A stretch of DNA of 64,000 nucleotides from Methylobacterium dankookense (lineage in GTDB: Bacteria; Pseudomonadota; Alphaproteobacteria; Rhizobiales; Beijerinckiaceae). A model generated the notes under the pieces. That model ran no database searches, was not told the origin of the DNA, and saw nothing but the letters and a program-made list of their open reading frames with translations. The stretch spans positions 1 to 64,000 of the forward strand of contig NZ_CABFVH010000004.1 in NCBI RefSeq assembly GCF_902141855.1, written 5' to 3'. Each line of letters starts with the position of its first letter. Within the stretch, counting starts at the first letter, position 1. Below, one piece after another: positions 56,488 to 64,000 of the stretch. The position numbers and the translations under genes were made by a program.

Positions 56488-58212
56488 TCAGACCAGCGGG
56501 TTGAGCGCCTCGTTGCGCGCCGGGACCGGCGCCACCATGGTCAGGGCGAACCCGTCCGGCGCGTAATCGGTCGTCACCTCGGCCTGGACCTGGGTGGTCA
56601 GCACCCGCTGCAGCAGGCGGGTGCCGAAGCCCTGGCGGCGCGGCGTCTGCACGGCGGGGCCGTCGCTCTCGCGCCAGGCGAAGTGCAGGATCCCCGCCTT
56701 GCCCCCGGGCTCCAGCGACCAGCGCACCGCGACCTTGCCGCGGCGGTTCGAGAGCGCCCCGTATTTGGCGGCATTGGTGGTCAGCTCGTGGATCGCCATG
56801 CCCACCGGCACCGCCATCTCGGAGGGCAGCTCGATATCCGGCCCCTCCAGGGTGATGCGCCCGTCCGCGCCGTCATACTCCTCCGCCTCCGCATAGGGGC
56901 GCAGCTCGTTGGCGAGGAGGTTGCGCAGGCTCGCGGTCTGCCACGTCGCCTCGGTGAGCACCGAATGGGTGTGGGCGAGCGACTTGATGCGCCCGACGAA
57001 GGCTTCGTAGAAATTCTCGATGCTGGAGGCGGTGCGCGCCGTCGAGCCGACGATGGCCTGGACGGTGGCCAGGGTGTTCTTCACCCGATGGTGCAGCTCG
57101 CGGATGAGGAGCGCCTGCCGCTCCTCGGCCTGCAGCCGGTCGGTCACGTCGGCGACGACGCCGATCAGCCGGCGCGGCAGCCGGTTCGGCGCGTCGCGCT
57201 CGAAGCGTCCGGCCATGTCGATGGTCCGCCACGCCCCGTCATCCTTGCGCCGGATGCGCCCGGTGACGTGCAGGATCTCGTCCTCGCGCAGGGCCCGCGA
57301 GATCGCCTTCCGCATCGCGTCGCGGTCGCCCGGATGCAGCACGTCGTCGAGGAACTCGGTCTTGCCGATGGTTCCGTCCTCGGGCGTGCGCCCGAAGATC
57401 TCGAACATGCGCTCGTTCTCCCAGATCGCTTGGTCCTCGAGCATGTGCCACTCGAAGATCCCGAGCCGGGCGATCGAGGTCGCGACCCGCAGGCGCTGGT
57501 CGCGGGCGACGAGCTCGTCCCGCGCCTGGACCCGGGTGGTGATGTCCTGCAGCACGCCCGCCAGCCCGCTGACGGCGCCGTCCGGCCCCCGCAGCGCCTG
57601 GCCCCGGGTCGCGATGACCACCGGGCGCCCGTCCCCGACCCGCCCGAGGGTGCCCTCGAAGCTGTAGGCGCCGCCCTCGGCCAGTGCCGCACGCACGCTC
57701 TGGGTGAGGCGCTCGGCCTCCGCCTCGGGCATGACCGCGCGCAGGGCCTCCCAGGTCACGGGCTCGCCCGGCGGATGGCCGAGGATCTGCGCGGCGCGGC
57801 GCGACAGGGTGATCCGGCCGCTCGCCCGCTCCCAGCGCCACTCGCCGAGGCCGGCGGCGACGAGGGCGTCGCGGTTCTCGTCCGAGCGCGCCGCCTCGTC
57901 GGGATCGACGCCCTCGACCACGAGGGTGGCGCCCGAGCCCCGCACCCGCACGTCCACGAGGCTGCCATCCGCCCGCTTCCAGCGGCGGATCCCTGCCTCC
58001 ATCGACTCGGAATCGGGCAGGAGGTCTGCGGCGGGCCGCCCCGCGAGGGCGCCGGGCGCGTAGCCGAGGAGGACGCAGAGGGCGGGGTTGGCGTCGCGGA
58101 TCAGGCCGCGGTCGTCCGTGAGGACGGCGAGACCGACCGCCGCCGCCTCGAAGGCAACGCGATGCAGGTCCCCAGCCTCGGCGGCCTGACCGTGGTCAAC
58201 GCCCTCGCCCAA
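56488..58212 (-). CDS. PAS-domain HWE-family sensor histidine kinase
   Basis: About 574 residues, cytoplasmic-looking with no clear membrane helix. Three PAS-type regions come in order (LAVLTDDRGLIRDANPAL; the GEWRWERASGRITLSRRAAQ region; LGIFEWHMLEDQAIWENERMFEIFG), with a PAC end VADVTDRLQAEE. The HWE kinase core follows, with LLIRELHHRVKNTLATVQAI (phospho-His) and HELTTNAAKYGALS (N box). HWE kinases often feed PhyR-type stress regulators, light or general stress signals. The start is uncertain: TTG 58212 with GAGG upstream was chosen because an in-frame ATG at 58506 overlaps trmB. Confidence 0.88.
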   Translation of the reverse strand: MGEGVDHGQAAEAGDLHRVAFEAAAVGLAVLTDDRGLIRDANPALCVLLGYAPGALAGRPAADLLPDSESMEAGIRRWKRADGSLVDVRVRGSGATLVVEGVDPDEAARSDENRDALVAAGLGEWRWERASGRITLSRRAAQILGHPPGEPVTWEALRAVMPEAEAERLTQSVRAALAEGGAYSFEGTLGRVGDGRPVVIATRGQALRGPDGAVSGLAGVLQDITTRVQARDELVARDQRLRVATSIARLGIFEWHMLEDQAIWENERMFEIFGRTPEDGTIGKTEFLDDVLHPGDRDAMRKAISRALREDEILHVTGRIRRKDDGAWRTIDMAGRFERDAPNRLPRRLIGVVADVTDRLQAEERQALLIRELHHRVKNTLATVQAIVGSTARTASSIENFYEAFVGRIKSLAHTHSVLTEATWQTASLRNLLANELRPYAEAEEYDGADGRITLEGPDIELPSEMAVPVGMAIHELTTNAAKYGALSNRRGKVAVRWSLEPGGKAGILHFAWRESDGPAVQTPRRQGFGTRLLQRVLTTQVQAEVTTDYAPDGFALTMVAPVPARNEALNPLV

Positions 58213-58327
58213 TCCCGACCTCGAACCTGCCGTCCGCCGCGGCGATGCGGCGGCCCGGCGCGGCCAAGATGGCGAGAGCCGAGGGCTGGAGCAAGGTTCG
58301 GGGCGGGGCGACGGATCGAAGCAACAG

Positions 58328-59074
58328 CTAAGTTCGCGGCACCCGCGCGAATTCGAGATAGGTCGGGGGCCGCCCGGCGGCGATCGCCTTGGCCTCGTAG
58401 CGGGTCCCGGGCCAGCCGGGATAGGGCTGCCGCCAGTCCGCCGCGCGTCCGGCGGTCCAGTCCAGGTCCGGGCAGCGGGCGGCGCGGGCGAGCGTCCAGC
58501 CGGCATAGTCGTCGATGTCGCTGGCGAAGCGGAACAGGCCGCCGTCCTTCAGGACCCGCGCGATCTCGGCGAGCGAGGCCTCGGAGACGAAGCGCCGCTT
58601 GCGCTGGCGCCGCTTCGGCCAGGGATCGGGATAGAGCAGGTAGACCCGGTCGAGGCAGGCATCGGGCAGCCGGTCGAGGAGGGCGGTGACGTCCTCGTCG
58701 CGGATGCGGACGTTGCCGAGCGCCTCCTCGTCGATCGTGCGCAGCAGCTTGGCCACGCCGTTCACGAAGGGCTCGGCCCCGATGATGCCGACCTTGGGAT
58801 GGGTGCGGGCCTGGGCGGCGAGGTGCTCGCCGCCGCCGAACCCGATCTCCAGCCAGACCCCGTCGGGGTCCAGGCCGGGAAAGAGCGTCCGCGGATCGAG
58901 CCGGGCCCCGCCCGGCGGCAGCGCCACGCGCAAGGCCGGCAGGAGCCGCGCGAGGCGCTCCTCCTGGGCCTCGCGCAGGCGCTTGCCCTTGCGGCGGCCG
59001 AAGAAGGCGCGCTCGGCCTCCTCCGCGTGGTCCCTGCCCTCCGTGCCGGGAGGGATCCGATCCCTCCCGGTCAT
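58328..59074 (-). CDS. trmB: tRNA (guanine-N7)-methyltransferase
   Basis: A 248-residue SAM-dependent enzyme that makes m7G46 in tRNA. WLEIGFGGGEHLAAQA is the SAM loop. VYLLYPDPWPKRRQRKRRFV is the family signature (PDPWxKxRHxKRR), and the C-terminal GTRYEAKAI segment is conserved. Start ATG 59074 lies 7 bp after the metK stop, so the two are almost certainly co-transcribed, an order common in Hyphomicrobiales. Confidence 0.95.
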   Translation of the reverse strand: MTGRDRIPPGTEGRDHAEEAERAFFGRRKGKRLREAQEERLARLLPALRVALPPGGARLDPRTLFPGLDPDGVWLEIGFGGGEHLAAQARTHPKVGIIGAEPFVNGVAKLLRTIDEEALGNVRIRDEDVTALLDRLPDACLDRVYLLYPDPWPKRRQRKRRFVSEASLAEIARVLKDGGLFRFASDIDDYAGWTLARAARCPDLDWTAGRAADWRQPYPGWPGTRYEAKAIAAGRPPTYLEFARVPRT

Positions 59075-59081
59075 GGGCGGA

Positions 59082-60260
59082 TCAGGCCAGCGCCGACTTC
59101 AGCTTGGCGGCGAGGTCGGTGCGCTCCCAGGAGAAGCCGCCATCCGCGTCCGGCTCGCGGCCGAAATGGCCGTAGGCCGAGGTCCGCGCGTAGATCGGCT
59201 TGTTGAGGCCGAGCGCCGTGCGGATGCCGCGGGGCGAGAGGTCGATGGCGTCCGTCAGGACCGCCTCGAGCTTGGCCTCGTCCACGTTGCCGGTGCCGTG
59301 CAGGTCGACATAGATCGACAGCGGCTTCGAGACGCCGATGGCGTAGGAGAGCTGGATCGTGGCGCGGCTGGCGAGGCCGGCGGCGACCACGTTCTTGGCG
59401 AGGTAGCGCGCGGCATAGGCGGCCGAGCGGTCGACCTTGGTCGGGTCCTTGCCGGAGAAGGCGCCGCCGCCATGGGGCGCCGCGCCGCCATAGGTGTCGA
59501 CGATGATCTTGCGGCCGGTCAGGCCGCAATCGCCGTCGGGGCCGCCGATGACGAACTTGCCGGTCGGGTTGATGTGCCAGACGGTGCCTTCGGTGATCCA
59601 GGCCTCCGGCAGGGCGGCGCGGATATAGGGCTCGACGATGGCGCGCACGTCGGCCGAGTCGAGGGACTCGTCGATGTGCTGGGTCGAGAGCACGATCTGC
59701 GTGGCCTCGACCGGCTTGCCGTTGGCATAGCGCACGGTGACCTGGCTCTTGGCGTCCGGGCCGAGCTTGGCCGCGTCGCCCTGGCGCGCCTTGCGGGCGT
59801 CGGCGAGGTCCTTGAGGATCTTGTGGGCGTAGAAGATCGGGGCCGGCATCAGCGCCGGGGTCTCGTCGGCGGCGTAGCCGAACATGATGCCCTGGTCGCC
59901 CGCGCCTTCATCCTTGTTGCCGGCGGCGTCGACGCCCTGCGCGATGTCGGCGGACTGCGCGTGCAGGTGGATGGCGACGTCGTTGTTCTTCCAGTGGAAG
60001 CCGTCCTGCTCGTAGCCGATGTCCTTCACGGCCTCGCGGGTCAGCGCCTCGAGGTCCTTGAAGGTGACCGAGTCGGGGCCGCGCACCTCGCCCGCGATGA
60101 CGATGCGGTTGGTGGTGGCCAGCGTCTCGACGCCGAGGCGCGCCTCGGGCATCGCCGCGAGATAGGCGTCGACCACCGTGTCGGAGATGCGGTCGCAGAC
60201 CTTGTCCGGGTGACCTTCGGATACGGATTCGCTGGTGAACAGGTAGTCGGAACGCGGCAT
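59082..60260 (-). CDS. metK: S-adenosylmethionine synthetase
   Basis: A 392-residue enzyme that makes SAM from methionine and ATP. Conserved: [33 protein letters not shown], and the glycine-rich [25 protein letters not shown] 60260 gives the canonical start [12 protein letters not shown]; upstream in-frame sequence is not coding. It lies between the XRE regulator and trmB. I checked the 160-bp leader for a SAM-II-like riboswitch and saw none. Confidence 0.97.
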   Translation of the reverse strand: MPRSDYLFTSESVSEGHPDKVCDRISDTVVDAYLAAMPEARLGVETLATTNRIVIAGEVRGPDSVTFKDLEALTREAVKDIGYEQDGFHWKNNDVAIHLHAQSADIAQGVDAAGNKDEGAGDQGIMFGYAADETPALMPAPIFYAHKILKDLADARKARQGDAAKLGPDAKSQVTVRYANGKPVEATQIVLSTQHIDESLDSADVRAIVEPYIRAALPEAWITEGTVWHINPTGKFVIGGPDGDCGLTGRKIIVDTYGGAAPHGGGAFSGKDPTKVDRSAAYAARYLAKNVVAAGLASRATIQLSYAIGVSKPLSIYVDLHGTGNVDEAKLEAVLTDAIDLSPRGIRTALGLNKPIYARTSAYGHFGREPDADGGFSWERTDLAAKLKSALA

Positions 60261-60419
60261 TGCGAGCCCCCGAGATTCGTGCAGGCCCGCCTTCGAAAAC
60301 GAGGCGCCTAGCCCGGATTGACAGAACGCGTTCTGGCACCCGGTTCGCGCCAAGGTCAAGCCGAAACAGCGAACGCTTCCGTTATTCCGGACAAAGTGGC
60401 CGGAAAATCAGTCTCCCGA

Positions 60420-60830
60420 TCAGTCGCTGAGGCGCTTGCTCAGGACCTGCGCGGCGGCGGCGATGTCGCGCTTCACCGGGTCCGGGAAATGGTCGCTGAC
60501 ATGCTTGGCGACGGCTTCGGCGAGGCCCTGCAGGTTGCTCTCGGCCCGGTAGCTCTGCTGGGCGGATTCCCCGAATCCGTTGAGCGGCACATCGTCGAGG
60601 CGGGGGGCGCCCTGGAAGAAATACTCGAGCGGGACGCCGGTCATGCGGGAGAAGATGTCGAGATGGACCGCACTGATGCGGTTGGTGCCCTTCTCGTATT
60701 TCTGCAGCTGGGCGGCCGACATGCCGAAGCTTTCCGCCACGCGCCTCTGGGTCAGCGAGGCTTTTCGCCGCTGTTCGGCGATGCGCTGTCCGACGTAGAC
60801 GTCACGCTGATCGGTCTTCTGGCCTGCCAT
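60420..60830 (-). CDS. XRE-family helix-turn-helix regulator
   Basis: A 136-residue regulator. The HTH (VGQRIAEQRRKASLTQRRVAESFGMSAAQLQKYEKGTNRIS) spans residues about 13-55. The C-terminal region is likely a dimerisation or ligand domain. It lies directly upstream of metK, the same place as in many Hyphomicrobiales, where its target is not firmly known. Control of metK or of itself is an inference. Confidence 0.9.
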   Translation of the reverse strand: MAGQKTDQRDVYVGQRIAEQRRKASLTQRRVAESFGMSAAQLQKYEKGTNRISAVHLDIFSRMTGVPLEYFFQGAPRLDDVPLNGFGESAQQSYRAESNLQGLAEAVAKHVSDHFPDPVKRDIAAAAQVLSKRLSD

Positions 60831-61417
60831 GAACGCTCTCGCAGTGTGCCCTGGTCCGCATCTGCCCGCGAACCCGGAACGAGTTACGGTCGAGCTTAGG
60901 CGCGCCGTTCGGGTTTGTCACGGCGCCCGCTACCAGGGGTAAGCGAATTGCATTCAAATTGCTAGGACAACTGCAGCGGGCAGCGGGACGAGCATTCTCG
61001 CACGGCCGAGCCGGCCGTCCGGAATTCTTTCGTCGAATCAACGGGTAAGAGGCGCCTGCCATTTCGGGCGCGGCGAGGGCTCGGTTCGGGATCGAGAAGA
61101 CCGTGGGCAACCTGGCGGAAGTCAAGCGGTTTCGGGGGTGGAGTCACTGCGAATCGTGGGGGCGCGCGGCACTCCTGCAGTGGTAGGCTGCCATGGCACG
61201 GTGCATGCAGATCCATCGGCGCCCCTCCCAGGTCTCAACCCAGGGATACGGGGCCGCGGGTCGGCCGGAGCGGCTTCGTCTCCTCTCCCGGTCGGCCCGT
61301 CGCGGACGCCCCGGCTGGAGCGCTCTCCGCCGAAGTGGGCACCGGTTCGGCGCAAGAGAAGCGCGTCAAAACGAGGATTGAGAGCCGATCTCGATTGCAA
61401 CGCGATCGGGAACGGCT
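60831..61417. other. Gene-poor region with repeat copy
   Basis: About 590 bp with no convincing gene; short ORFs on either strand have weak coding character. It contains an AT-rich patch near 60940-60965 upstream of the XRE gene and most of the repeat copy at 61318-61427. Confidence 0.6.
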
Positions 61418-61427
61418 CTAGCGCTCC
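61318..61427 (+). repeat. Intergenic palindromic repeat, copy A
   Basis: A 110-bp element: GAGCGCTCTCCGCCGAAGTG, CACCGGTTCGGCGCAAGAGA, then GCGCGTCAAAAC and a terminal hairpin of GATCTCGATTGCAACGCGATC. Its inverted copy lies at 61709-61815. The last ten bases overlap the 3' end of the zinc-ribbon gene. The CGAAGTGGxxACCGGTTCG-type core is common in alphaproteobacterial genomes. Confidence 0.8.
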
Positions 61428-61633
61428 GTGCCGAAGGGCTCCTCGTCGCGTTCGGCCGGCTCGTAGGCGCACCACTCGCACACGCCCTTCTCCGCCATCC
61501 GGTCCCCGTTCCGCTGGGAGCAGAGCGGGCAGACCAGGAGCGTCAGCTTGGTGGGCGACCTGAGGCCGAGTCCGCGTCCGAGGAAGGTCACCTTGCGGCT
61601 CGCACCCTCGGTGCTGGTGCGGTTCTGGCCCAT
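61418..61633 (-). CDS. Small zinc-ribbon protein
   Basis: A 71-residue protein with CPLC (Cys35, Cys38) and CEWC (Cys52, Cys55), a plausible four-cysteine zinc ribbon, and an acidic C terminus (AERDEEPFG). Start ATG 61633, close to an AGGGAGGC site. No family name recognised. It is bracketed by the inverted repeat copies A and B, and its stop lies in copy A. Confidence 0.6.
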   Translation of the reverse strand: MGQNRTSTEGASRKVTFLGRGLGLRSPTKLTLLVCPLCSQRNGDRMAEKGVCEWCAYEPAERDEEPFGTER

Positions 61634-62078
61634 TGCCTCCCTCGGAACGAAGCGGGCCCATGCCCAAGCTCACGGTCTAACGGCCGGGGGCCGCCGAGGT
61701 TGCGGTGCTCCTAGACCCGTTCCCGATCGCGTCGCAATCGGGAACGGGTCCAAGCTCTTGTTTTGACGCGCTCTCTTGCGCCGAACCGGTATCCACTTCG
61801 GCGGAGAGCGCTCTAAGCAGGGAGGCGCGGCTCGCGAGCCGGGACGCGCCCGCCGGACAATCGGGTCGAGAGGTTCCGGCGGGCGCGTGCGGTCGGGGGA
61901 TCGGACCCCGACGGAGAAAAACCTACGATGGCGGCATGACGGCCGCACGACAGGGTCGGCCACAAGGAAGCGGCGCGACCCGTGAGGGCCGCGCCGCAGG
62001 TGGTCCGTGGTCTCGGTTACGAACGCGGGCGCCTTAGCAAGCGCCGGGCCAAACCCGCCATGCCTTCACTGCTGCCGC
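61634..62078. other. Gene-free region with repeat copy B
   Basis: About 445 bp. It contains copy B at 61709-61815 and otherwise no convincing gene; in-frame stretches on both strands overlap the repeat. A short GC-rich hairpin is possible near 61840-61880 (GACGCGCCCGCCGGAC and CCGGCGGGCGCGT), which may be a terminator. Confidence 0.55.
61709..61815 (-). repeat. Intergenic palindromic repeat, copy B (inverted)
   Basis: The reverse complement matches copy A closely: AGCGCTCTCCGCCGAAGTGG, ACCGGTTCGGCGCAAGAGAG, GCGCGTCAAAAC and the terminal hairpin around CCCGATTGCGACGCGATCGG. The terminal stem is longer and more perfect than in copy A, GACCCGTTCCCGAT and ATCGGGAACGGGTC. Confidence 0.8.
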
Positions 62079-62354
62079 TCATCGCCCGCCGCCACCCTGG
62101 GGCGCGGTCTGGGAGGGCTGGTTGGCGTTGCCGGCCGCCGACGAGTCGTTCGACATCGTGTCGGCCGGGCGTCCGCTCGGCGAGTAGGTGGCGGCGCCCG
62201 GAGAGCCGGTGGCGCCCGTGGTCGGGGTGCCGACCCCGGCGGCCCCCGGAGCCGGCGCGGCGGGAGTCGGCGTGCCGGGCGGTGTGGGAGCCTGGGCGGC
62301 GGCCATCGCGGTGAGCGACAGCGTCACGGGAAGAGCCAGCAGGACAGAACGCAT
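62079..62354 (-). CDS. Small exported Pro/Gly/Thr-rich protein
   Basis: A 91-residue protein. The signal peptide is MRSVLLALPVTLSLTAMAAAQ (cleavage after AAA or AAQ). The mature chain is low complexity: Pro/Thr/Gly/Ala with a Ser/Asn-rich end, no cysteine. ATG 62354, with GAGG about 5 nt upstream. It resembles other small exported proteins in this region. Function unknown. Confidence 0.65.
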   Translation of the reverse strand: MRSVLLALPVTLSLTAMAAAQAPTPPGTPTPAAPAPGAAGVGTPTTGATGSPGAATYSPSGRPADTMSNDSSAAGNANQPSQTAPQGGGGR

Positions 62355-62565
62355 GGGAACCTCGCTATGCGGTTCCGGGGCGAACGTGCGGGCGGCGCGT
62401 GGGTTCGGGCGTAGGGCTTGTGACCGCCGTCCCGGTGTCAGGCTTGGGCGCTGGCATCCGGACGGGTGGATGTGGAAGAACCATGCAAGGCGGTGCGGGC
62501 GTCCGGCACGATCCTTCTTGCACCTTGGGCGGAGGGCTGATACCTCGCGCTTGGCCCCAGGCCAT

Positions 62566-62592
62566 AAAAAAGGCCACTCCCGAAGGAGCGGC
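62566..62592 (-). terminator. Intrinsic terminator with no upstream gene
   Basis: On the minus strand GGCCGCTCC, loop TTCG, GGAGTGGCC, then TTTTTTAT. It is a canonical Rho-independent terminator (9-bp stem with one G-T pair, UUCG tetraloop, six T). No protein gene ends here. Confidence 0.85.
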
Positions 62593-62660
62593 CCGAAGTC
62601 TAGGGAGGAAACGCCCAGTCAAGGGCTGCCAGACCGCGACGCCATCGCCGCCTGACTTCT
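62566..62660 (-). ncRNA. Candidate small RNA ending at an orphan terminator
   Basis: About 95 nt transcribed leftward. From its 5' side it shows a small stem GCGA/TCGC, a stem GCCC/GGGC with loop TTGACT, a single-stranded TTTCCTCCCTAGACTT that contains the anti-Shine-Dalgarno-like CCTCCC (62603-62608), and the terminator hairpin. A weak promoter (TTGTGT, 17 bp, CATACC) lies upstream near 62690-62662. The layout is like the rhizobial sRNAs with CCUCC loops, but no homology is claimed. Confidence 0.4.
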
Positions 62661-63183
62661 CTGGTATGCCATCCTGCGGCGCACAACACAATCGTTTGCG
62701 ACGCACACGGCCCCTGCATTTCGTTCATACCTGAACGGTCCGGTGCGGTGGCGCACCTGCGCCGGGTTGTGCCTCACGCCCGCGCGTGGTCGCGCCCGGC
62801 GGCTCAAGACCACGAATATCGGTGGACTGTCGGCCCGGCACGGGCTCGGACATGGATGGCATCCCCGGCAGGGAGGATCGACCGTCCTGAATTTCTGTTT
62901 CAGATCAACGCGTAAGAGCGAAAACCTCAGCTTGAGTTGTAGGACTCGGATGCCGGTCTGACAAGCCGAGTCGCGAGGCTGAGACTGCTCGCCTCCATGC
63001 GTCGAAAGACCTGGAGCTGACGAGAGGCCCGACTGCCCGCAGGGGTCACACATTTCAGAGGCCATACGTGACACGCGGGATCAGGGTTCCCCCCTATGGC
63101 CTGACCTGATGGCCCTCCAGGCGAACGCGAGGCCGGGCCCTTGCCTGGGTCCAGCCCGCACGCTCAGCTTGCTGCTACGGAGG

Positions 63184-63459
63184 CTAGCGGGTCGGCGCAG
63201 TGGTGCCCTTGCCCGCAGCGCCAGGCGTTGACCCCGCGCCTGCATCGTTGGCGCCCGTGCTGTTCGACGTGCCGGACCGGCTTTTGTCTCCCGTCGAGGG
63301 GCCACTGCCTGCCGCACCAGGAGACGACCCGGCGCCGGCATCATTGGCGCCCGTGCTGTTCATGGTGCCTGACTTGGTGGTCCCCGAGCCGCCCTCCGCA
63401 GCGTAGGCGGCCGATCCGAGGGCCAGGATGCTGGCAAGGGCTATCGCTGTGGCTTTCAT
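63184..63459 (-). CDS. Small exported low-complexity protein with internal duplication
   Basis: A 91-residue protein. The signal peptide is MKATAIALASILALGSAAYA-AE. The mature chain holds two near-identical units, SGTMNSTGANDAGAGSSPGA and SGTSNSTGANDAGAGSTPGA, with a short linker between, and a TAPTR end. A strong GGAGGA site precedes ATG 63459. A near-consensus EcfG promoter lies about 40 bp upstream. Function unknown; envelope or periplasmic, possibly stress-linked by its promoter. Confidence 0.8.
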   Translation of the reverse strand: MKATAIALASILALGSAAYAAEGGSGTTKSGTMNSTGANDAGAGSSPGAAGSGPSTGDKSRSGTSNSTGANDAGAGSTPGAAGKGTTAPTR

Positions 63460-63500
63460 GGCGTTCCTCCGTGGTGGTTGGCGTTGAGCACGCCGAAGCC

Positions 63501-63525
63501 AACCCACGCTGAGGTGCCGCGTTCC
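63501..63525 (-). promoter_or_regulatory. Probable EcfG-type promoter
   Basis: On the minus strand GGAAC (63525-63521), 16 bp, then GGTT (63504-63501). One mismatch from GGAAC-N16/17-CGTT. The duplication protein starts 42 bp downstream. Confidence 0.4.
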
Positions 63526-63642
63526 GGGACAGTGCCGGTGTCTTCCGATCAGGGGCGGGCGTGGATCACCTCTCATCGGTGCCACTTTGCGGCGCGGGAG
63601 CCGTTGACCTCGAAGCGAGCTCGCCGTGCCGTAAGGTCCCCG

Positions 63643-63831
63643 ATGAAGAACCCTATGATGAGCTTCTGGCTGTCTGCTGCGAACCAAGCTGCCGGCTGGT
63701 GGCTCGGCACCGCGACCTCCTTGGCCCGCCGTCAGCAACAGCTCGCCTTGGCGGAGATGACCAAAGTCCCGCGGGGAAAGAGGCGTTCGAAGATGCGGAT
63801 GGGCAAGGCGAAGCGCCGAACGAAGTCCTGA
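63643..63831 (+). CDS. Small basic protein, possible phasin-like fragment
   Basis: A 62-residue protein starting MKNPMMSFWLSAANQAAGWWLG, then a very basic end (KVPRGKRRSKMRMGKAKRRTKS). AAGG about 7 nt upstream supports ATG 63643; in-frame sequence before it is not coding in style. The FWLSAANQAAGWW segment resembles short granule-associated or phasin-like proteins of this group; recognition is weak. It is divergent from the exported protein at 63184-63459. Confidence 0.5.
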   Translation: MKNPMMSFWLSAANQAAGWWLGTATSLARRQQQLALAEMTKVPRGKRRSKMRMGKAKRRTKS

Positions 63832-63840
63832 GGCTGCTGC

Positions 63841-63954
63841 TCAGTGCCGAACCAGGTGCACTCCCGAGTCTGCCGCAGGCACATGATGCCGGCTGCCGTG
63901 AGTGAGTAGGCCGGCAAGGCCAAGCGCGGCGACGAAGGCGAGGCAGCGAACCAT
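63841..63954 (-). CDS. Very small ORF with signal-peptide-like start
   Basis: A 37-residue ORF beginning MVRCLAFVAALGLAGLLTHG, a plausible export signal or membrane anchor, then a His/Val-rich end. There is no strong ribosome-binding site. It may be chance; listed because no other gene explains the window end. Confidence 0.25.
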   Translation of the reverse strand: MVRCLAFVAALGLAGLLTHGSRHHVPAADSGVHLVRH

Positions 63955-64000
63955 GCAGGGCTCACGTGCGGGCATGCTCAAGGTTCGGCTTGAGGTCCGG

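Larger units (their letters stand above)
62355..63183. other. Long region without a protein gene
   Basis: About 830 bp. ORFs on both strands lack coding character. It contains the strong minus-strand terminator at 62566-62592 and the candidate small RNA leading into it. The part from 62760 to 63080 has mixed composition and I see nothing recognisable in it. Confidence 0.6.

Noticed and set aside
60261-60419. SAM riboswitch before metK
   Set aside because: No SAM-I or SAM-II core could be drawn; only generic GC-rich stems.
63732-63965. 77-residue minus-strand ORF at the window end
   Set aside because: It overlaps the better supported 62-residue plus-strand gene and has no ribosome-binding site or family features.

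Overview
This is a GC-rich, gene-dense chromosomal window. It shows an alphaproteobacterial (Hyphomicrobiales) gene set: an NDUFS4-type complex I subunit, an EcfG-type general-stress sigma factor, the tig/clpP/clpX/lon block, an HTH-metK-trmB block, HWE histidine kinase architecture and a spore-photolyase-like radical SAM protein. A Methylobacterium-like organism is my best guess. That is inference from gene content and composition, not a database match. There is no plasmid or prophage signature, no transposase and no CRISPR array.

Layout. 0-5 kb: tRNA-Pro, complex I accessory subunit, deaminase, radical SAM protein, glnD. 5-10.4 kb: a sulfonate/nitrate-type ABC importer whose ATPase is separated from its partners by two small opposite-strand genes, then a diguanylate cyclase and an OsmC protein. 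10.4-15.1 kb: gcvT-gcvH-gcvP behind a tandem glycine riboswitch. 15.5-21.7 kb: a tripartite RND exporter with a CzcA-like acidic triad. 21.9-22.6 kb: a conspicuously AT-richer methyltransferase gene. 23-30 kb: hydrolase, Nudix, DUF983, NIPSNAP, RNase R, FMN reductase, VOC protein and an orphan CDI-immunity-like gene. 30-34 kb: glnB-glnA and the NAD(P)HX repair enzyme. 34-42.4 kb: a multicopper-oxidase-fold protein lacking most copper ligands, tRNA-Leu, then tig-clpP-clpX-lon. 42.4-54 kb: nitroreductase, MepA, PRC-barrel, ParB-like, LysE exporter pair with a divergent Lrp regulator, CcdA, carbamoyltransferase, HAD dehalogenase and MurJ. 53.5-60.8 kb: NepR-like/EcfG sigma factor, superoxide dismutase, a Pro-rich membrane protein, a PAS-HWE kinase, trmB, metK and an XRE regulator. 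60.8-64 kb: gene-poor, with inverted intergenic repeats, small exported low-complexity proteins and a candidate small RNA.

How the genes connect. GlnD, GlnB and GlnA form a complete nitrogen-sensing chain within 30 kb. The glycine cleavage operon is set up for induction by glycine. Tig, ClpXP and Lon form a protein-quality block. The general stress response appears several times: an EcfG-like sigma factor with an N-terminal NepR-like segment, a perfect GGAAC-N17-CGTT promoter in front of the PRC-barrel gene, and a near-match in front of a small exported protein.

Most promising observations: the NepR-like/EcfG arrangement with its candidate target promoters, the copper-ligand-depleted oxidase, the orphan CDI-like immunity gene, the candidate sRNA with its own terminator at 62.6 kb, and the 14-bp repeats that place stop codons in all three frames between gcvH and gcvP.
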